The notes under the pieces: model-generated | What the model was told of the DNA's origin: nothing | The model's database searches: none | The model's input: only the letters and a program-made list of their open reading frames with translations | Position numbers and translations under genes: made by a program | Assembly: GCF_045528445.1 (NCBI RefSeq) | Contig: NZ_JBGQQU010000009.1 | Span: forward strand, 18,516-82,515 | Direction of reading: 5' to 3' | Length of the DNA stretch: 64,000 nt | Source of the DNA: Desemzia sp045528445 | GTDB lineage: Bacteria > Bacillota > Bacilli > Lactobacillales > Carnobacteriaceae | In this document: positions 17,596-26,066 of the stretch, piece after piece | Layout: the number at the start of each line of letters is the position of its first letter | Numbering within the stretch: the stretch's first letter is position 1

Positions 17596-18723
17596 ATGGT
17601 TTTAAAAGGAATTGATTTGTTACCTCCAGTTGTAAGTACCAAACAAGCTTTATCCTTGTATAAAAAAGTAGCACAAATAAAAACATCCATTGGAAAACTA
17701 AATTCCGAACTTGACCATTCAATTGTAAATGATCAATTAATCCAAATTCTTTCTTTAAGAGAATCGGTTCAGTCTACAAGAATAGAAGGAACACAAGTTA
17801 CTTTTGCTGATATGATAGATGAAGCAACTAAAAGAAATAAAAGTAGTGAAGTTACTGAAGTGGAAAATTACCAGAAAGCTTTAGCAATAGGGATAGAGCG
17901 CATCCATAATGGATATCCTATTTCTACTAGATTAATACTAGAGTTACACAAAATTTTAATGGAGAATGAAACGCGTGGAACCACGTCCTCCTCTGGAGAA
18001 TTTAGAAAAATCCAAAACTTTATTGGTCCAACAAACCGGATAGAAGATGCAGTATATATACCTGTTGATGCCAACTTAATTGGGAATTATATGACAAACT
18101 GGGAGTACTATGTAAACTCGACCACTCATTCTTCATTTAATAAAGAGATTGATGAGAATACCCAACATTTGTTAGATGAGAATACAGATCCATTAATTAA
18201 AACTGCTATATTACATGCTCAATTCGAGTCTATCCATCCTTTTTTAGACGGAAATGGAAGATTGGGAAGAATCTTAATTGTTTTAAGTACGATGCAAGAT
18301 GGATTAATTGAAAAACCCGTTTTTTTTGTCAGTGAAGAATTGGAAAAAGAAAGAATTAGATATTACAACAAATTGAATGGCGTAAGAGGAGAGGATCCAG
18401 AGTGGTTTGAATGGATTGATTTCTTTTTGGATGCTTGTCAAAGAATGTCAGATAATATGCTAAATAAGTTAGAAAATATCAACGATTTAGCGACACATGG
18501 ATTAAAGTCTATAAATAGAGAAGGTCACATTAATAACATTTGGTTTAGCACTTTTAATCAGCCGTTTGTAACTGTTCAAGAAGTAGCAACTAAATTAAAC
18601 ATCAGCGTAGCTACAGCTAGAAAAGGTTTAAACACTCTTGCAGATTTAAAATTACTCGATTTTGATAAATCAAAGACCAAAAATAGAGTCTACGTGAACT
18701 ACGATTTAATTAATTTATTATAG
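17596..18723 (+). CDS. Fic-domain protein (class II) with C-terminal winged helix
   Basis: A 375-residue Fic protein. The catalytic motif HPFLDGNGRLGR lies at residues 214-225. An inhibitory motif of the form S/TxxxEG (STRIEG, residues 60-65) lies in the N-terminal helix, which makes it a class II Fic whose AMP-transfer activity is autoinhibited. Residues about 310-375 form a winged helix (VTVQEVATKLNISVATARKG), suggesting DNA binding or self-regulation. It is a single plus-strand gene in an otherwise minus-strand region, ended by its own terminator. The target is unknown. Confidence 0.9.
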   Translation: MVLKGIDLLPPVVSTKQALSLYKKVAQIKTSIGKLNSELDHSIVNDQLIQILSLRESVQSTRIEGTQVTFADMIDEATKRNKSSEVTEVENYQKALAIGIERIHNGYPISTRLILELHKILMENETRGTTSSSGEFRKIQNFIGPTNRIEDAVYIPVDANLIGNYMTNWEYYVNSTTHSSFNKEIDENTQHLLDENTDPLIKTAILHAQFESIHPFLDGNGRLGRILIVLSTMQDGLIEKPVFFVSEELEKERIRYYNKLNGVRGEDPEWFEWIDFFLDACQRMSDNMLNKLENINDLATHGLKSINREGHINNIWFSTFNQPFVTVQEVATKLNISVATARKGLNTLADLKLLDFDKSKTKNRVYVNYDLINLL

Positions 18724-18731
18724 ATATAAAT

Positions 18732-18760
18732 AGGAGCCAGTTTAGCCTGAGCTCCTTTTT
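18732..18760 (+). terminator. Terminator of the Fic gene
   Basis: AGGAGC and GCTCCT arms with a 13-base loop and a run of T, located 8 bases after the stop codon. Confidence 0.75.
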
Positions 18761-18797
18761 ATATTTTCTGTGGGTAAAAACCCATAATCATAGTCAA

Positions 18798-18842
18798 CTT
18801 CCTAACTTAGAGAATTATATTTCCTTAGTTGGAGTTGATACT
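18798..18842. repeat. Imperfect hairpin downstream of the Fic gene
   Basis: TCAACTTCCTAACTTAG pairs with CTTAGTTGGAGTTGA around an AT-rich loop. No T-run follows, so it is not an obvious terminator. It could be an old insertion end or an RNA structure. Confidence 0.4.
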
Positions 18843-18995
18843 GTGTAAACGTATCGGGTAAGGAAGACTATCTATTATTTTATTGCTATGTTGTTAATGC
18901 GCAGTTTGGTTCTGCTCAATAAACAAACCTACTTTTCTCTGAGAAATATTTTTCTAATATCACTTGTATTACTTGGAAAGTGAGATAATTTAAAA

Positions 18996-19253
18996 ATGAG
19001 CGAAGTGTCATTAAACTACGTTATTACTTTAACTGCTGTTGAAGACCCAGAAGGTCTTTCGTTACAAGTAAACGGTAACTTTGAAAGAGAACACAACATT
19101 CTTGCTACCACCAGTACAGACGATAAATTCCAAAGGTTATCCATTTACAAAAAAGGAGTTATTATATCTGAAGAAGTCTATAATAATGCGTGCGTATTCC
19201 GCTTTAACGTTCCGTTTACCCAGGAATTAAAGGTTGTTACTCTAGATAACTAA
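18996..19253 (+). CDS. Small hypothetical protein, 85 residues
   Basis: I do not recognise this gene. The predicted product (MSEVSLNYVITLTAVEDPEG ...) is soluble, with alternating beta-type segments and no cysteine cluster or membrane helix. The Shine-Dalgarno site is weak (GTGAG about 15 bases upstream), and GATAAT just before the start could be a -10. It is coding on the strand opposite most neighbours, in an accessory patch. It may be a phage or mobile-element leftover. Confidence 0.4.
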   Translation: MSEVSLNYVITLTAVEDPEGLSLQVNGNFEREHNILATTSTDDKFQRLSIYKKGVIISEEVYNNACVFRFNVPFTQELKVVTLDN

Positions 19254-19547
19254 TTGAAAATCCACTTTGGCGATGAAAAAAATGTTATCAAATTGGAATT
19301 TTTATAATTCGTAGTTTGATTCTCTATTCAATTTTTATATTTTTATCAATGTAAAGAAGCTGATAATGTACCCTTAAAATTCTATTCAACTTCCTCGTCT
19401 ACCCATAGTTGTGGTTTGTCTCTCTCCACACCGATAAAACCATACTTATTCAAATAAATCATCACTATTAACAGTACTCAGAGCTGATTCTTCTGTTTAG
19501 CTATGATAATTGCCTCTTTTAATAGCTCACATTCTACATAGTCTAGT

Positions 19548-20135
19548 TTAGCGATAAAAATCATCATTGATCACCTCATATTTTTCAATACTCTCTTTGA
19601 GTTGCAATATGCTTTTGTAAAGATTTTCTATATTAGCTCCCTCACCATAGAAATAAAATGTCTTTGAGTATTGGTCATAATGCCTTAGGTTTTTTTGCTT
19701 AGAAACATCATATATATCATCACCAAAACTAATCATCCCTTTAACGGGACCAAAATTTTTATTCATAATGATGGTCTGAGGAACTACGGTAAAATCTTCT
19801 AACTTCTCATCTATATGCTCTAGAGCATTTCTTAAAAATCTCTTTTCCAACAACGAATTATCATTAACACCTAATTCTTCTCTCAATGCTTTTCTTTCAT
19901 TCTTTCTAATTCTATTTTTATTTTGGTCCTTACCATTTATCCCCCATAAAATTTTTGAAATGTTGCCACTATAAACAATCAAACTTTGAGCGTAGTACCA
20001 AAATTTTTCCGAGTCTAATTTTTGTCCACTATCCATTAAATTAAGGTATTCATTCACGCCTTCCACAGAATATAAAGCGAAATTAATCTGAGTTTTTAAT
20101 TCATCTATATATAATTCTTTTCTTTTTTTATTCAT
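19548..20135 (-). CDS. HEPN-like protein of unknown function
   Basis: A 195-residue, mostly helical protein. Around residues 98-115 it carries KRFLRNALEHIDEKLED. The R102-N-x3-H107 spacing fits the Rx4-6H motif of HEPN ribonucleases seen in toxin-antitoxin, abortive-infection and anti-phage proteins. The ATG at 20135 is chosen over an upstream TTG because GGAGG sits 9-13 bases before it. The Shine-Dalgarno lies inside a palindrome. A membrane-anchored protein is encoded just upstream. The HEPN assignment rests on the motif and helical context only. Confidence 0.6.
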   Translation of the reverse strand: MNKKRKELYIDELKTQINFALYSVEGVNEYLNLMDSGQKLDSEKFWYYAQSLIVYSGNISKILWGINGKDQNKNRIRKNERKALREELGVNDNSLLEKRFLRNALEHIDEKLEDFTVVPQTIIMNKNFGPVKGMISFGDDIYDVSKQKNLRHYDQYSKTFYFYGEGANIENLYKSILQLKESIEKYEVINDDFYR

Positions 20136-20141
20136 TATAAA

Positions 20142-20184
20142 AACCTCCAATTTTTATACTAAGTATAATCAAAAAATGGAGGTT
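20142..20184 (-). promoter_or_regulatory. Palindrome covering the ribosome site of the HEPN-like gene
   Basis: On the gene strand, AACCTCCATTTTTTGATTAT pairs with GTATAAAAATTGGAGGTT. The right arm contains the GGAGG used by the HEPN-like gene. In RNA this would hide the ribosome site; in DNA it could be an operator. Which one applies depends on where transcription starts. Confidence 0.6.
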
Positions 20185-20233
20185 GTTGTTACTTTAATTA
20201 TTTGCTTACCGCACAATTTGGTTCTACCCTCAT

Positions 20234-20716
20234 TTATGAATTGAAGATATACTCCATACTAGCTAATATTTCTCTAACCAATTTCGCATTAATGCTTATA
20301 TATCGATTTTCCTCAGCGTATTTAATCCATTCCATCAAATCAAAAGTATGGGCATTTAAATTGATTAGACTATCAACTTCTTTGTCATTTTGCACATAAA
20401 GATGAAAAAGACTTTCAATTTCCTTTTCTAATAACATTACACTACTCTTAAACCACTTTAAGTTAATCTTTTCTTGGTTCTCGCTTTTCTCATGACTTTT
20501 TAAAATTATTTGCTCAATCACTCTTAACTTAGAATTAATTATTCTTTTCAATTCTCTTTTCTTACTGTATTTTTCATACATGTAGAATATAATACTACCA
20601 ATCACACTACCAACTAAAGTTATAGCTCCACCAATCAAAAGACTCCAAAGCGTAGTTAAATCACTTCCTTGTAAACTTTCTATAGTCTCAATTAATCCGT
20701 CATGCTGTTCTGTCAT
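20234..20716 (-). CDS. Membrane-anchored helical protein, 160 residues
   Basis: I do not recognise a family. Residues about 22-47 form one transmembrane helix (LWSLLIGGAITLVGSVIGSI), followed by a Lys/Arg-rich stretch (KYSKKRELKR) and a long cytosolic helical domain. The short N-terminus is acidic and probably outside. It precedes the HEPN-like gene in the same direction with a gap of about 100 bases, so the two may form a cassette. AGGAGG lies upstream with a long 13-base spacer to the chosen ATG. Confidence 0.6.
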   Translation of the reverse strand: MTEQHDGLIETIESLQGSDLTTLWSLLIGGAITLVGSVIGSIIFYMYEKYSKKRELKRIINSKLRVIEQIILKSHEKSENQEKINLKWFKSSVMLLEKEIESLFHLYVQNDKEVDSLINLNAHTFDLMEWIKYAEENRYISINAKLVREILASMEYIFNS

Positions 20717-20892
20717 TAGTAATCATTTCCTCCATTTGTTATTTATATTGTTTTAACAACTTTCAGAATTTATATCTTATCTATATTTTTTTTATCGGTA
20801 TAAATAGCTATAGAATTCTTCTGTCCATAATAGTATATCAAATGGATTCATGCTATCTTAGCTTTTTTCACAAGAGCGCTTATACAATGTTT

Positions 20893-21615
20893 CTAAATGT
20901 TTTCAATAAAATCAACAACTTTATCATTATTAAACTCATGAAAACTAATGCTAGGATGCAGACCACCCGGACCAATTGTCCCCCTAATTGACATTAGTTA
21001 AACCTGTTTCTTTGTAAACTAAAGGTTGATACCAGTTTCTGGCAGTAATGGAATCACCAAGAGAATTTCGAATTTTACTTTCCCATCTTCTTTTTTATTT
21101 AGGGATTAAATCCTTAACTGTTTCTTCGAAGTCTCTTCGAATAGAATTGTCTATAACTTCATAATTTATAGCGATATCAGCATTTCTGGCAGTATAAAGC
21201 GTGCCGGTAAAGTCTTTCTTTCCTAAAGTATAACTAGGGATACTTAATAGTTCTCAGTTTTAAAATAGTCGTTATAGGTATATCCAGATGGAGTTTCCTC
21301 TCTTCTGTACCCATGATTCCAATATATTGACTTCTACTTCCATCTGAAGTTAATGAGGTCTCAATTTCATTGATTCTTACTTTTGCAGTAACTCGTTCAG
21401 AAGCAATAGTGTATGGAGAGAAATCTTTTATAGCTGGCAGATGGCCTAAACTATCCCCTTTTATTTCCTTGGACAAACTTTGAAATAGATTTTCACTTGT
21501 ATTTATGGCTTTAACATTCCCTTCTCCTGAATCCATTCCTAATATGACCAACCGAGTTTCTTCGTTAAATGTATTTAAATTCGCCCATTCCGTTTCAGTT
21601 TTTCTGGGAGTTTGT
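20893..21615 (-). pseudogene. Decayed gene of unknown family
   Basis: Consecutive minus-strand frames read as protein but are broken by stops and shifts. The first block includes LVILGMDSGEGNVKAIN and ends at a TAG at about 21234. The second continues in the same frame as SYTLGKKDFTGTLYTARNAD and ends at TAA. A third, shifted frame gives SLGDSITARNWYQPLVYKET, and a fourth gives GTIGPGGLHPSISFHEFNND before TAG at 20893. No start with a ribosome site remains. I do not recognise the parent family. The number of lesions suggests old decay rather than sequencing error. Confidence 0.6.
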
Positions 21616-21737
21616 ACCTACTGTCAGTTAATATTCTAGTAACAAAGTCTTATATTTATACATAACTTGGACTAAAGAATTCCATTCTCTTTAGTTTATT
21701 CAACTATTATTTTTTCCTCTTCCAGAAGTAGCAAAAA

Positions 21738-21771
21738 AGATGCCTCCCTATAGTAGGAAGTGCATCTTTTA
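21738..21771 (-). terminator. Terminator of the flavoprotein-Mga operon
   Basis: AAAAGATGC/GCATCTTTT arms with an inner CCTA/TAGG pairing. The leftward strand ends in a T-run. It overlaps the last codons of the Mga-like gene. Confidence 0.75.
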
Positions 21772-23244
21772 TTGATTAAGCGTCTGCAAGATTTCTTGTA
21801 TGTTCTTCTGATCAAACGGTGACAATATCTCAGATAGTACATAGACCTTGGCTTTACCGTAACGGTCTTTGTGGTTTTGCGGAACGTTGGTCAGGATCAG
21901 GTCGTAGTCTTTTTTTGGATCGTATTTTTCAATGTGTGTACCGTTGATGTGTTTCATGTTCATCACGAGCAGCTGGTTCAGGGCTTTCGTGTAGATGCTT
22001 TCCATTTTCAAGTCGATCCCGATTTGCAGGATAGTCGCTGTTTGGAAAGTGACGATGGCTAGGAGACTGACGTATTTTAACAACTCCATTTTTAATAGCG
22101 TGTCGCCGTCTGTTTCTTCGATGTTTAATTTGCCTATGCTGATGTCGCGTAATTGTTTGGCGAAGGACAACAGGTCTTTGCCGGTGAACTTTTTCTCTTT
22201 GGCTAGGATGGCGTCGTAGTCGTAGATTTCGATGTCTCCTTTGAAAAAGTACATTCGGGTATGGATTTGCGAGAGGAAATAGTACATCTCCCGCTCCAAC
22301 ATGTAAGGCAATTTGCGCAAATTGTATTGGATGATGATTGTCTCCACGATATAGGTATCCAGAGCAGCTGTCGGCGTCCTTCTGCCGCGAAGGAGCGTGT
22401 ATTCGTGGAAGTCGTTTTCAGATAGGATTGGGAAGGCCAGCAGAAAAATGAAGTGCATCATTCCTTCTTCTTCATCGACTTCAATCGAATAGCGGCTGAA
22501 GAAGCGCAGTACCATCGTGCGGACTTTGTGGTACATCGGATCTTCGTGGTAGGGTTCCATTTGCTGGTGTAAAAATTTGTAGACTTTAGATCGGCTGTTG
22601 ACGCGGTTCTTGCTGATATGGAACCAGACTCCGATGCGTTGTTTGCTTTCGGAATCAAAGGTGGCTTGCAGGAAATTTTCCATCGCTTGGGTCATGCGCT
22701 CGACTTGGTCGTCATTTTTTTGGCTGGCCAGAGCACTTTTGTCAGCGATGTACCAATAAAATTGGTAGTAGAAATAACGGATCTGCAGCTCTTCTCCTTG
22801 CAAGCGGCCGTTGCGGATCTTGATTTGAAATTCTTTCAAGTAGCTGTTCAGCTCTTTGATTTTGCGGAACAAAGAAGACTCACTGACCGTCAATTTTTGA
22901 GCTAATTGAGTGATCGTAAATTCTTGGTGTTCGTATAAATAGCTGATAATGCTTACTTTGATCGATTGCCTGAGGTAGTGCTGGTAAATTTGCTCCAAGG
23001 AAAATTCATGCCCCATAAACAAAGAGATCATATGTCCGTCGTAATCAATGCGTACATTTGACGAAATCGACTGAAAGCGGAATGTGATGGCTTCTAGGTC
23101 CTTATCCAGTGATGCTTTGGAGATGTCTAGATGGTCAATCATCTCTGTATACCCCACTTGCCCTCCGCTTAAGACGAGTTTTTGAAAAATAGTGATTTCT
23201 CTGATTTCGTGCTTTTCTAAGAAATTTTCAATCTTCATATGCAT
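21769..23244 (-). CDS. Mga-like transcription regulator
   Basis: A protein of about 490 residues with two N-terminal helix-turn-helix segments (VGYTEMIDHLDISKASLDKD near 30-50, and FTITQLAQKLTVSESSLFRKI near 108-128), typical of Mga/AtxA regulators. A long PRD-like helical region and a C-terminal EIIB-like part (YDLILTNVPQNHKD) follow, so PTS phosphorylation may tune it. The start overlaps the flavoprotein stop by about 17 bases (ATG at 23244 or 23238 both possible), so the two are translationally coupled. Its regulon is not evident here. Confidence 0.82.
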   Translation of the reverse strand: MHMKIENFLEKHEIREITIFQKLVLSGGQVGYTEMIDHLDISKASLDKDLEAITFRFQSISSNVRIDYDGHMISLFMGHEFSLEQIYQHYLRQSIKVSIISYLYEHQEFTITQLAQKLTVSESSLFRKIKELNSYLKEFQIKIRNGRLQGEELQIRYFYYQFYWYIADKSALASQKNDDQVERMTQAMENFLQATFDSESKQRIGVWFHISKNRVNSRSKVYKFLHQQMEPYHEDPMYHKVRTMVLRFFSRYSIEVDEEEGMMHFIFLLAFPILSENDFHEYTLLRGRRTPTAALDTYIVETIIIQYNLRKLPYMLEREMYYFLSQIHTRMYFFKGDIEIYDYDAILAKEKKFTGKDLLSFAKQLRDISIGKLNIEETDGDTLLKMELLKYVSLLAIVTFQTATILQIGIDLKMESIYTKALNQLLVMNMKHINGTHIEKYDPKKDYDLILTNVPQNHKDRYGKAKVYVLSEILSPFDQKNIQEILQTLNQ

Positions 23245-24562
23245 CACACCTTACGTCAGGCCAAGGGACTAAGTTCGTTGTTTCAACAAGGTTGGTGTAG
23301 ACCGGGTGGAAAAAGAAATCTTTCTGCATCAAGTCTTCTAACGTTTGGTTGGTTTGAATAGCTAGAGCGAGTGTGTTGATCTTGTCTAATATATTGGCTT
23401 TGGAAAGCAGCTGAGCTCCTAATAAAACGCGGCTTTCTTTGTCGTAGATAAATTTGACGGTAGCCGTTTCAGCTGTCGGCAAGCTGTTCAGCTTAACCTT
23501 TTGGCAAACTGCGCTGACCGGATGGGTATAAAACAAACTTTCTTCTTCGGTCATCCCGGTGCTGGCGATGTAATAGCCGAAAGCAGTCGTCCCGATCGTG
23601 CGCAATGAACCTTTGAACGGCAATACCGGCTCAACAAGATTGGCCGCAGCAACCATTCCTGTACGGATAGCATTGTTGATCAGCGGAATATAGAACGTAT
23701 CTTTGTCGGCTCCAAACTGCAATTGGATACAATCCCCGACGGCAAAGACATCTTTTTCAGACGTCCGCAGGTATTGGTCTACTTTGATTGTATGATCGGT
23801 GTGCAATTTGATTTGGTCGCCTAAGAACCTTAAGTCTGGTCGAACATTTACCGCTAATATAGCCGTGTCGCTGACGATGGATTCATTCAGCAAATGTGCC
23901 ACCACCGTTTCGTCCGTTTCTTCTACACTGGAGACGGTCTGATTGAGGTGCAAGTTGACGCCGGATTTTTTCATCGCTGCTTGCAGTGGCTCGATCATTT
24001 CTTTGTCAAAATATTTGAACAAGACATAATCCATGTTTTCGACCAACGTGACTTGTTTCCCATTTTTTTGCAGCAGATCCGCTGCTTCCACCCCGATTTG
24101 TCCGCCGCCGATGACGGTAACTTGCTGGCTGCCCTTTAGCTTTTCGAGGGCGTCTGCTGCTTCATGGAATCGTTTGTATTTCAAGACTCGTGTAGTGTCG
24201 CAGCCCGAAATCTTTTGCGATAGCTGACTGGAACCGGTGGCGATGATCAATTTGTCGTATCCTAAGGTCTCTGCTCCGTTGGGACTGCGGTACGAGATTT
24301 GTTTTTGACCGGTATCGACTCTCTCGACTTCTGAAGATAAATGCAGTTGAATGCGCTGTTTCTGCAGTTGTTCGGCCGTAATAAAATAAGCCTCTTCTAA
24401 AGAAGCGATTTTCTTGTCCAAATACAGGTGCAATCCATTTGGGATGTACCCCAGTTTCGATTGCTTTTCCAACAGAAAAATCTCCGCTTGCTTAAATTTC
24501 TTCCGCACCTCTAACGCTGCAGCGACCCCAGCAAAAGAGGCACCAATAATGGCTACTCTCAT
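23228..24562 (-). CDS. NADH oxidase/CoA-disulfide reductase-like flavoprotein lacking the redox cysteine
   Basis: A 444-residue pyridine nucleotide-disulfide oxidoreductase with IIGASFAGVAAALEV for FAD, VTVIGGGQIGVEAADLL for NADH and VFAVGDC for the flavin. The Nox/Npr/CoADR family normally has a redox-active Cys at position 42 in a SCG context. Here the segment is GYIPNGLHLYL with Asn at position 42. Known C42S mutants of enterococcal NADH oxidase release H2O2 instead of water, so this enzyme may form peroxide or use another acceptor. It is co-transcribed with the Mga-like regulator. Confidence 0.85.
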   Translation of the reverse strand: MRVAIIGASFAGVAAALEVRKKFKQAEIFLLEKQSKLGYIPNGLHLYLDKKIASLEEAYFITAEQLQKQRIQLHLSSEVERVDTGQKQISYRSPNGAETLGYDKLIIATGSSQLSQKISGCDTTRVLKYKRFHEAADALEKLKGSQQVTVIGGGQIGVEAADLLQKNGKQVTLVENMDYVLFKYFDKEMIEPLQAAMKKSGVNLHLNQTVSSVEETDETVVAHLLNESIVSDTAILAVNVRPDLRFLGDQIKLHTDHTIKVDQYLRTSEKDVFAVGDCIQLQFGADKDTFYIPLINNAIRTGMVAAANLVEPVLPFKGSLRTIGTTAFGYYIASTGMTEEESLFYTHPVSAVCQKVKLNSLPTAETATVKFIYDKESRVLLGAQLLSKANILDKINTLALAIQTNQTLEDLMQKDFFFHPVYTNLVETTNLVPWPDVRCDAYED

Positions 24563-24699
24563 ATCGATACTCCTCTAGTTGTTTTCTTAACTGTAGTATA
24601 GCACTTTACAAGAGCGCGGGGCAAAACAGAGCGTAAAGTTGAAGTGAGGCGTGTTTAGCGTTTCTTTTCAAATGCTCTGTATGATTGTGGGCGGTTTGT

Positions 24700-25445
24700 G
24701 CTTGATTACTTGACTTGTGGGCATCAAAATAGTGGCGGTAAGTCAGATAACTCTGTTTATCCTGACTTGTGGCGCTAAAAATTAAGTGCACAAGTCAGGT
24801 TTTATCCTTTTATCTGACTTGTGAGCATCAACATGCTTGTCACAAGTCAGATAAAAGGCTGTTTACCTCTCGCTATGTTTCCCATCAGTTTCATACCTGC
24901 ACAATCTCAATACCTTTTTATTAAGAAATTTTTCGCAGTGCGAAAAATCTCCTTTTTAAAAGGACCTAAGTGTTTGCACAACGATTTATCCTATGTTCCC
25001 TGACCTGTGGGCATTAAAATACTGGCGGCAAGTCAGATAAATCCGTTTATCCTGACTCGTGGAGATAAAATTTAAGTGCACAAGTCAGGTTTTATCCTTT
25101 TATCTGACTTGTGAGCATCAAAATACCCGCCTCAAGTCAGATACAGGCTGTTTACCTCTCGCTATGTTTCCCATCAGTTTCATACCTGCACAATCTCAAT
25201 AACTTTTTATTAAGAAATTTTTCGCAGTGCGAAAAATCTCCTTTTTAAAAGGATCTGAGTGCTTACACAATGATTTATTTCCTGTTTACTGACTTATGGG
25301 CGTCAAAATAGTGGCGGTAAGTCAGATAACTCTGTTTATCCTGACTTGTGGAGCTAAAAATCAAGAACACAAGTCAGGTTTTATCCTTTTATCTGACTTG
25401 TGAGCATCAGAATACTCGCCTTAAGTCAGATATAGACTGCCTACC
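24700..25445. repeat. Array A1: three ~290-bp modules of family A
   Basis: Three modules begin at 24710, 25001 and 25290. Each holds three inverted pairs of the word TGACTTGTGG and its complement, with TGACTTG recurring every 52-53 bp (24710, 24763, 24815), then a spacer of about 150 bp containing ATTTTTCGC-AGT-GCGAAAAAT. No supported gene overlaps it. The same modules occur at 40.4 kb and, reversed, at 49.1 kb. Confidence 0.92.
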
Positions 25446-25504
25446 TGCGCTAGTCTAAGAGCTTTTTAATGGGAGTGTGAGCTCTGCCTTTCACAACGCA
25501 TTTT

Positions 25505-25541
25505 TTAAAAAAGGAGCCGCGACTTTTGTCGCAGCTCCAGC
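25505..25541 (-). terminator. Terminator after the 100-residue unknown protein
   Basis: GGAGC-GCGAC / GTCGC-GCTCC hairpin with a TTTT loop. The leftward strand continues into a T-run (TCCTTTTTTA). It fits as the end of the minus-strand small gene to its right. Confidence 0.85.
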
Positions 25542-25630
25542 ATGACTCAATTTGTTCAAAAACAGCTCCATAGAGGAACAAAACTTTGGCTAATAGATAT
25601 TTTTTTTTGTGACTTTCGGGTAAAATAAGC

Positions 25631-25933
25631 TTAAATCGGTTCGAGTGATACATTTAGCGGAATGGTGCGGATAAGGCGTTCAACACTATTGGTCGTTACA
25701 ATAAAATCAATTTCCTTAGTATTCCAACTCAGCAAGTCATAGATGGAATATCCATTCTTGCGCAATACCCCATCTAAAGGACAGTCAACTTCACCGTCTG
25801 CATTGATGAGTACATCGGTATTGTCTATTTTTAACTGCACGATCTTATCTTTTGCTTTTACTACATACGAGTACTTTTTGGCGGAGTCGTGCTCGGTTTT
25901 TCCTAAAAGATTTTCCGTTGTAATACGCGTCAC
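25631..25933 (-). CDS. Small hypothetical protein, 100 residues
   Basis: I do not recognise this gene. The product (from GTG 25933, MTRITTENLLGKTEHDSAKK ...) is soluble and mixed alpha/beta, without cysteines near each other or a membrane helix. The ribosome site is weak and the frame is open a little further upstream without an ATG. A proper terminator downstream supports it being expressed. It is divergent from the Rgg gene, so it is a candidate target of that regulator. Confidence 0.5.
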   Translation of the reverse strand: MTRITTENLLGKTEHDSAKKYSYVVKAKDKIVQLKIDNTDVLINADGEVDCPLDGVLRKNGYSIYDLLSWNTKEIDFIVTTNSVERLIRTIPLNVSLEPI

Positions 25934-26066
25934 CTGCTTTCTTATACGTAACTTACGAGTCAGCTGCTCTTCTGACTAAGTATCATTGTAACTAGTATAA
26001 CGAGTTCTAATCGTTTCTGTTGGAAAAGTTATCATAATAACAGTACTATTTAAGGAGTTTTGTCAC

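Noticed and set aside
21234..21551. ParM/actin-like protein, from GMDSGEGNVKA
   Set aside because: The resemblance is limited to one short glycine-rich segment, and the remaining segments do not fit an actin fold.
25450..25653. 67-codon minus-strand frame after the small unknown gene
   Set aside because: It runs through a strong terminator hairpin and has no start context, so it is a chance frame.
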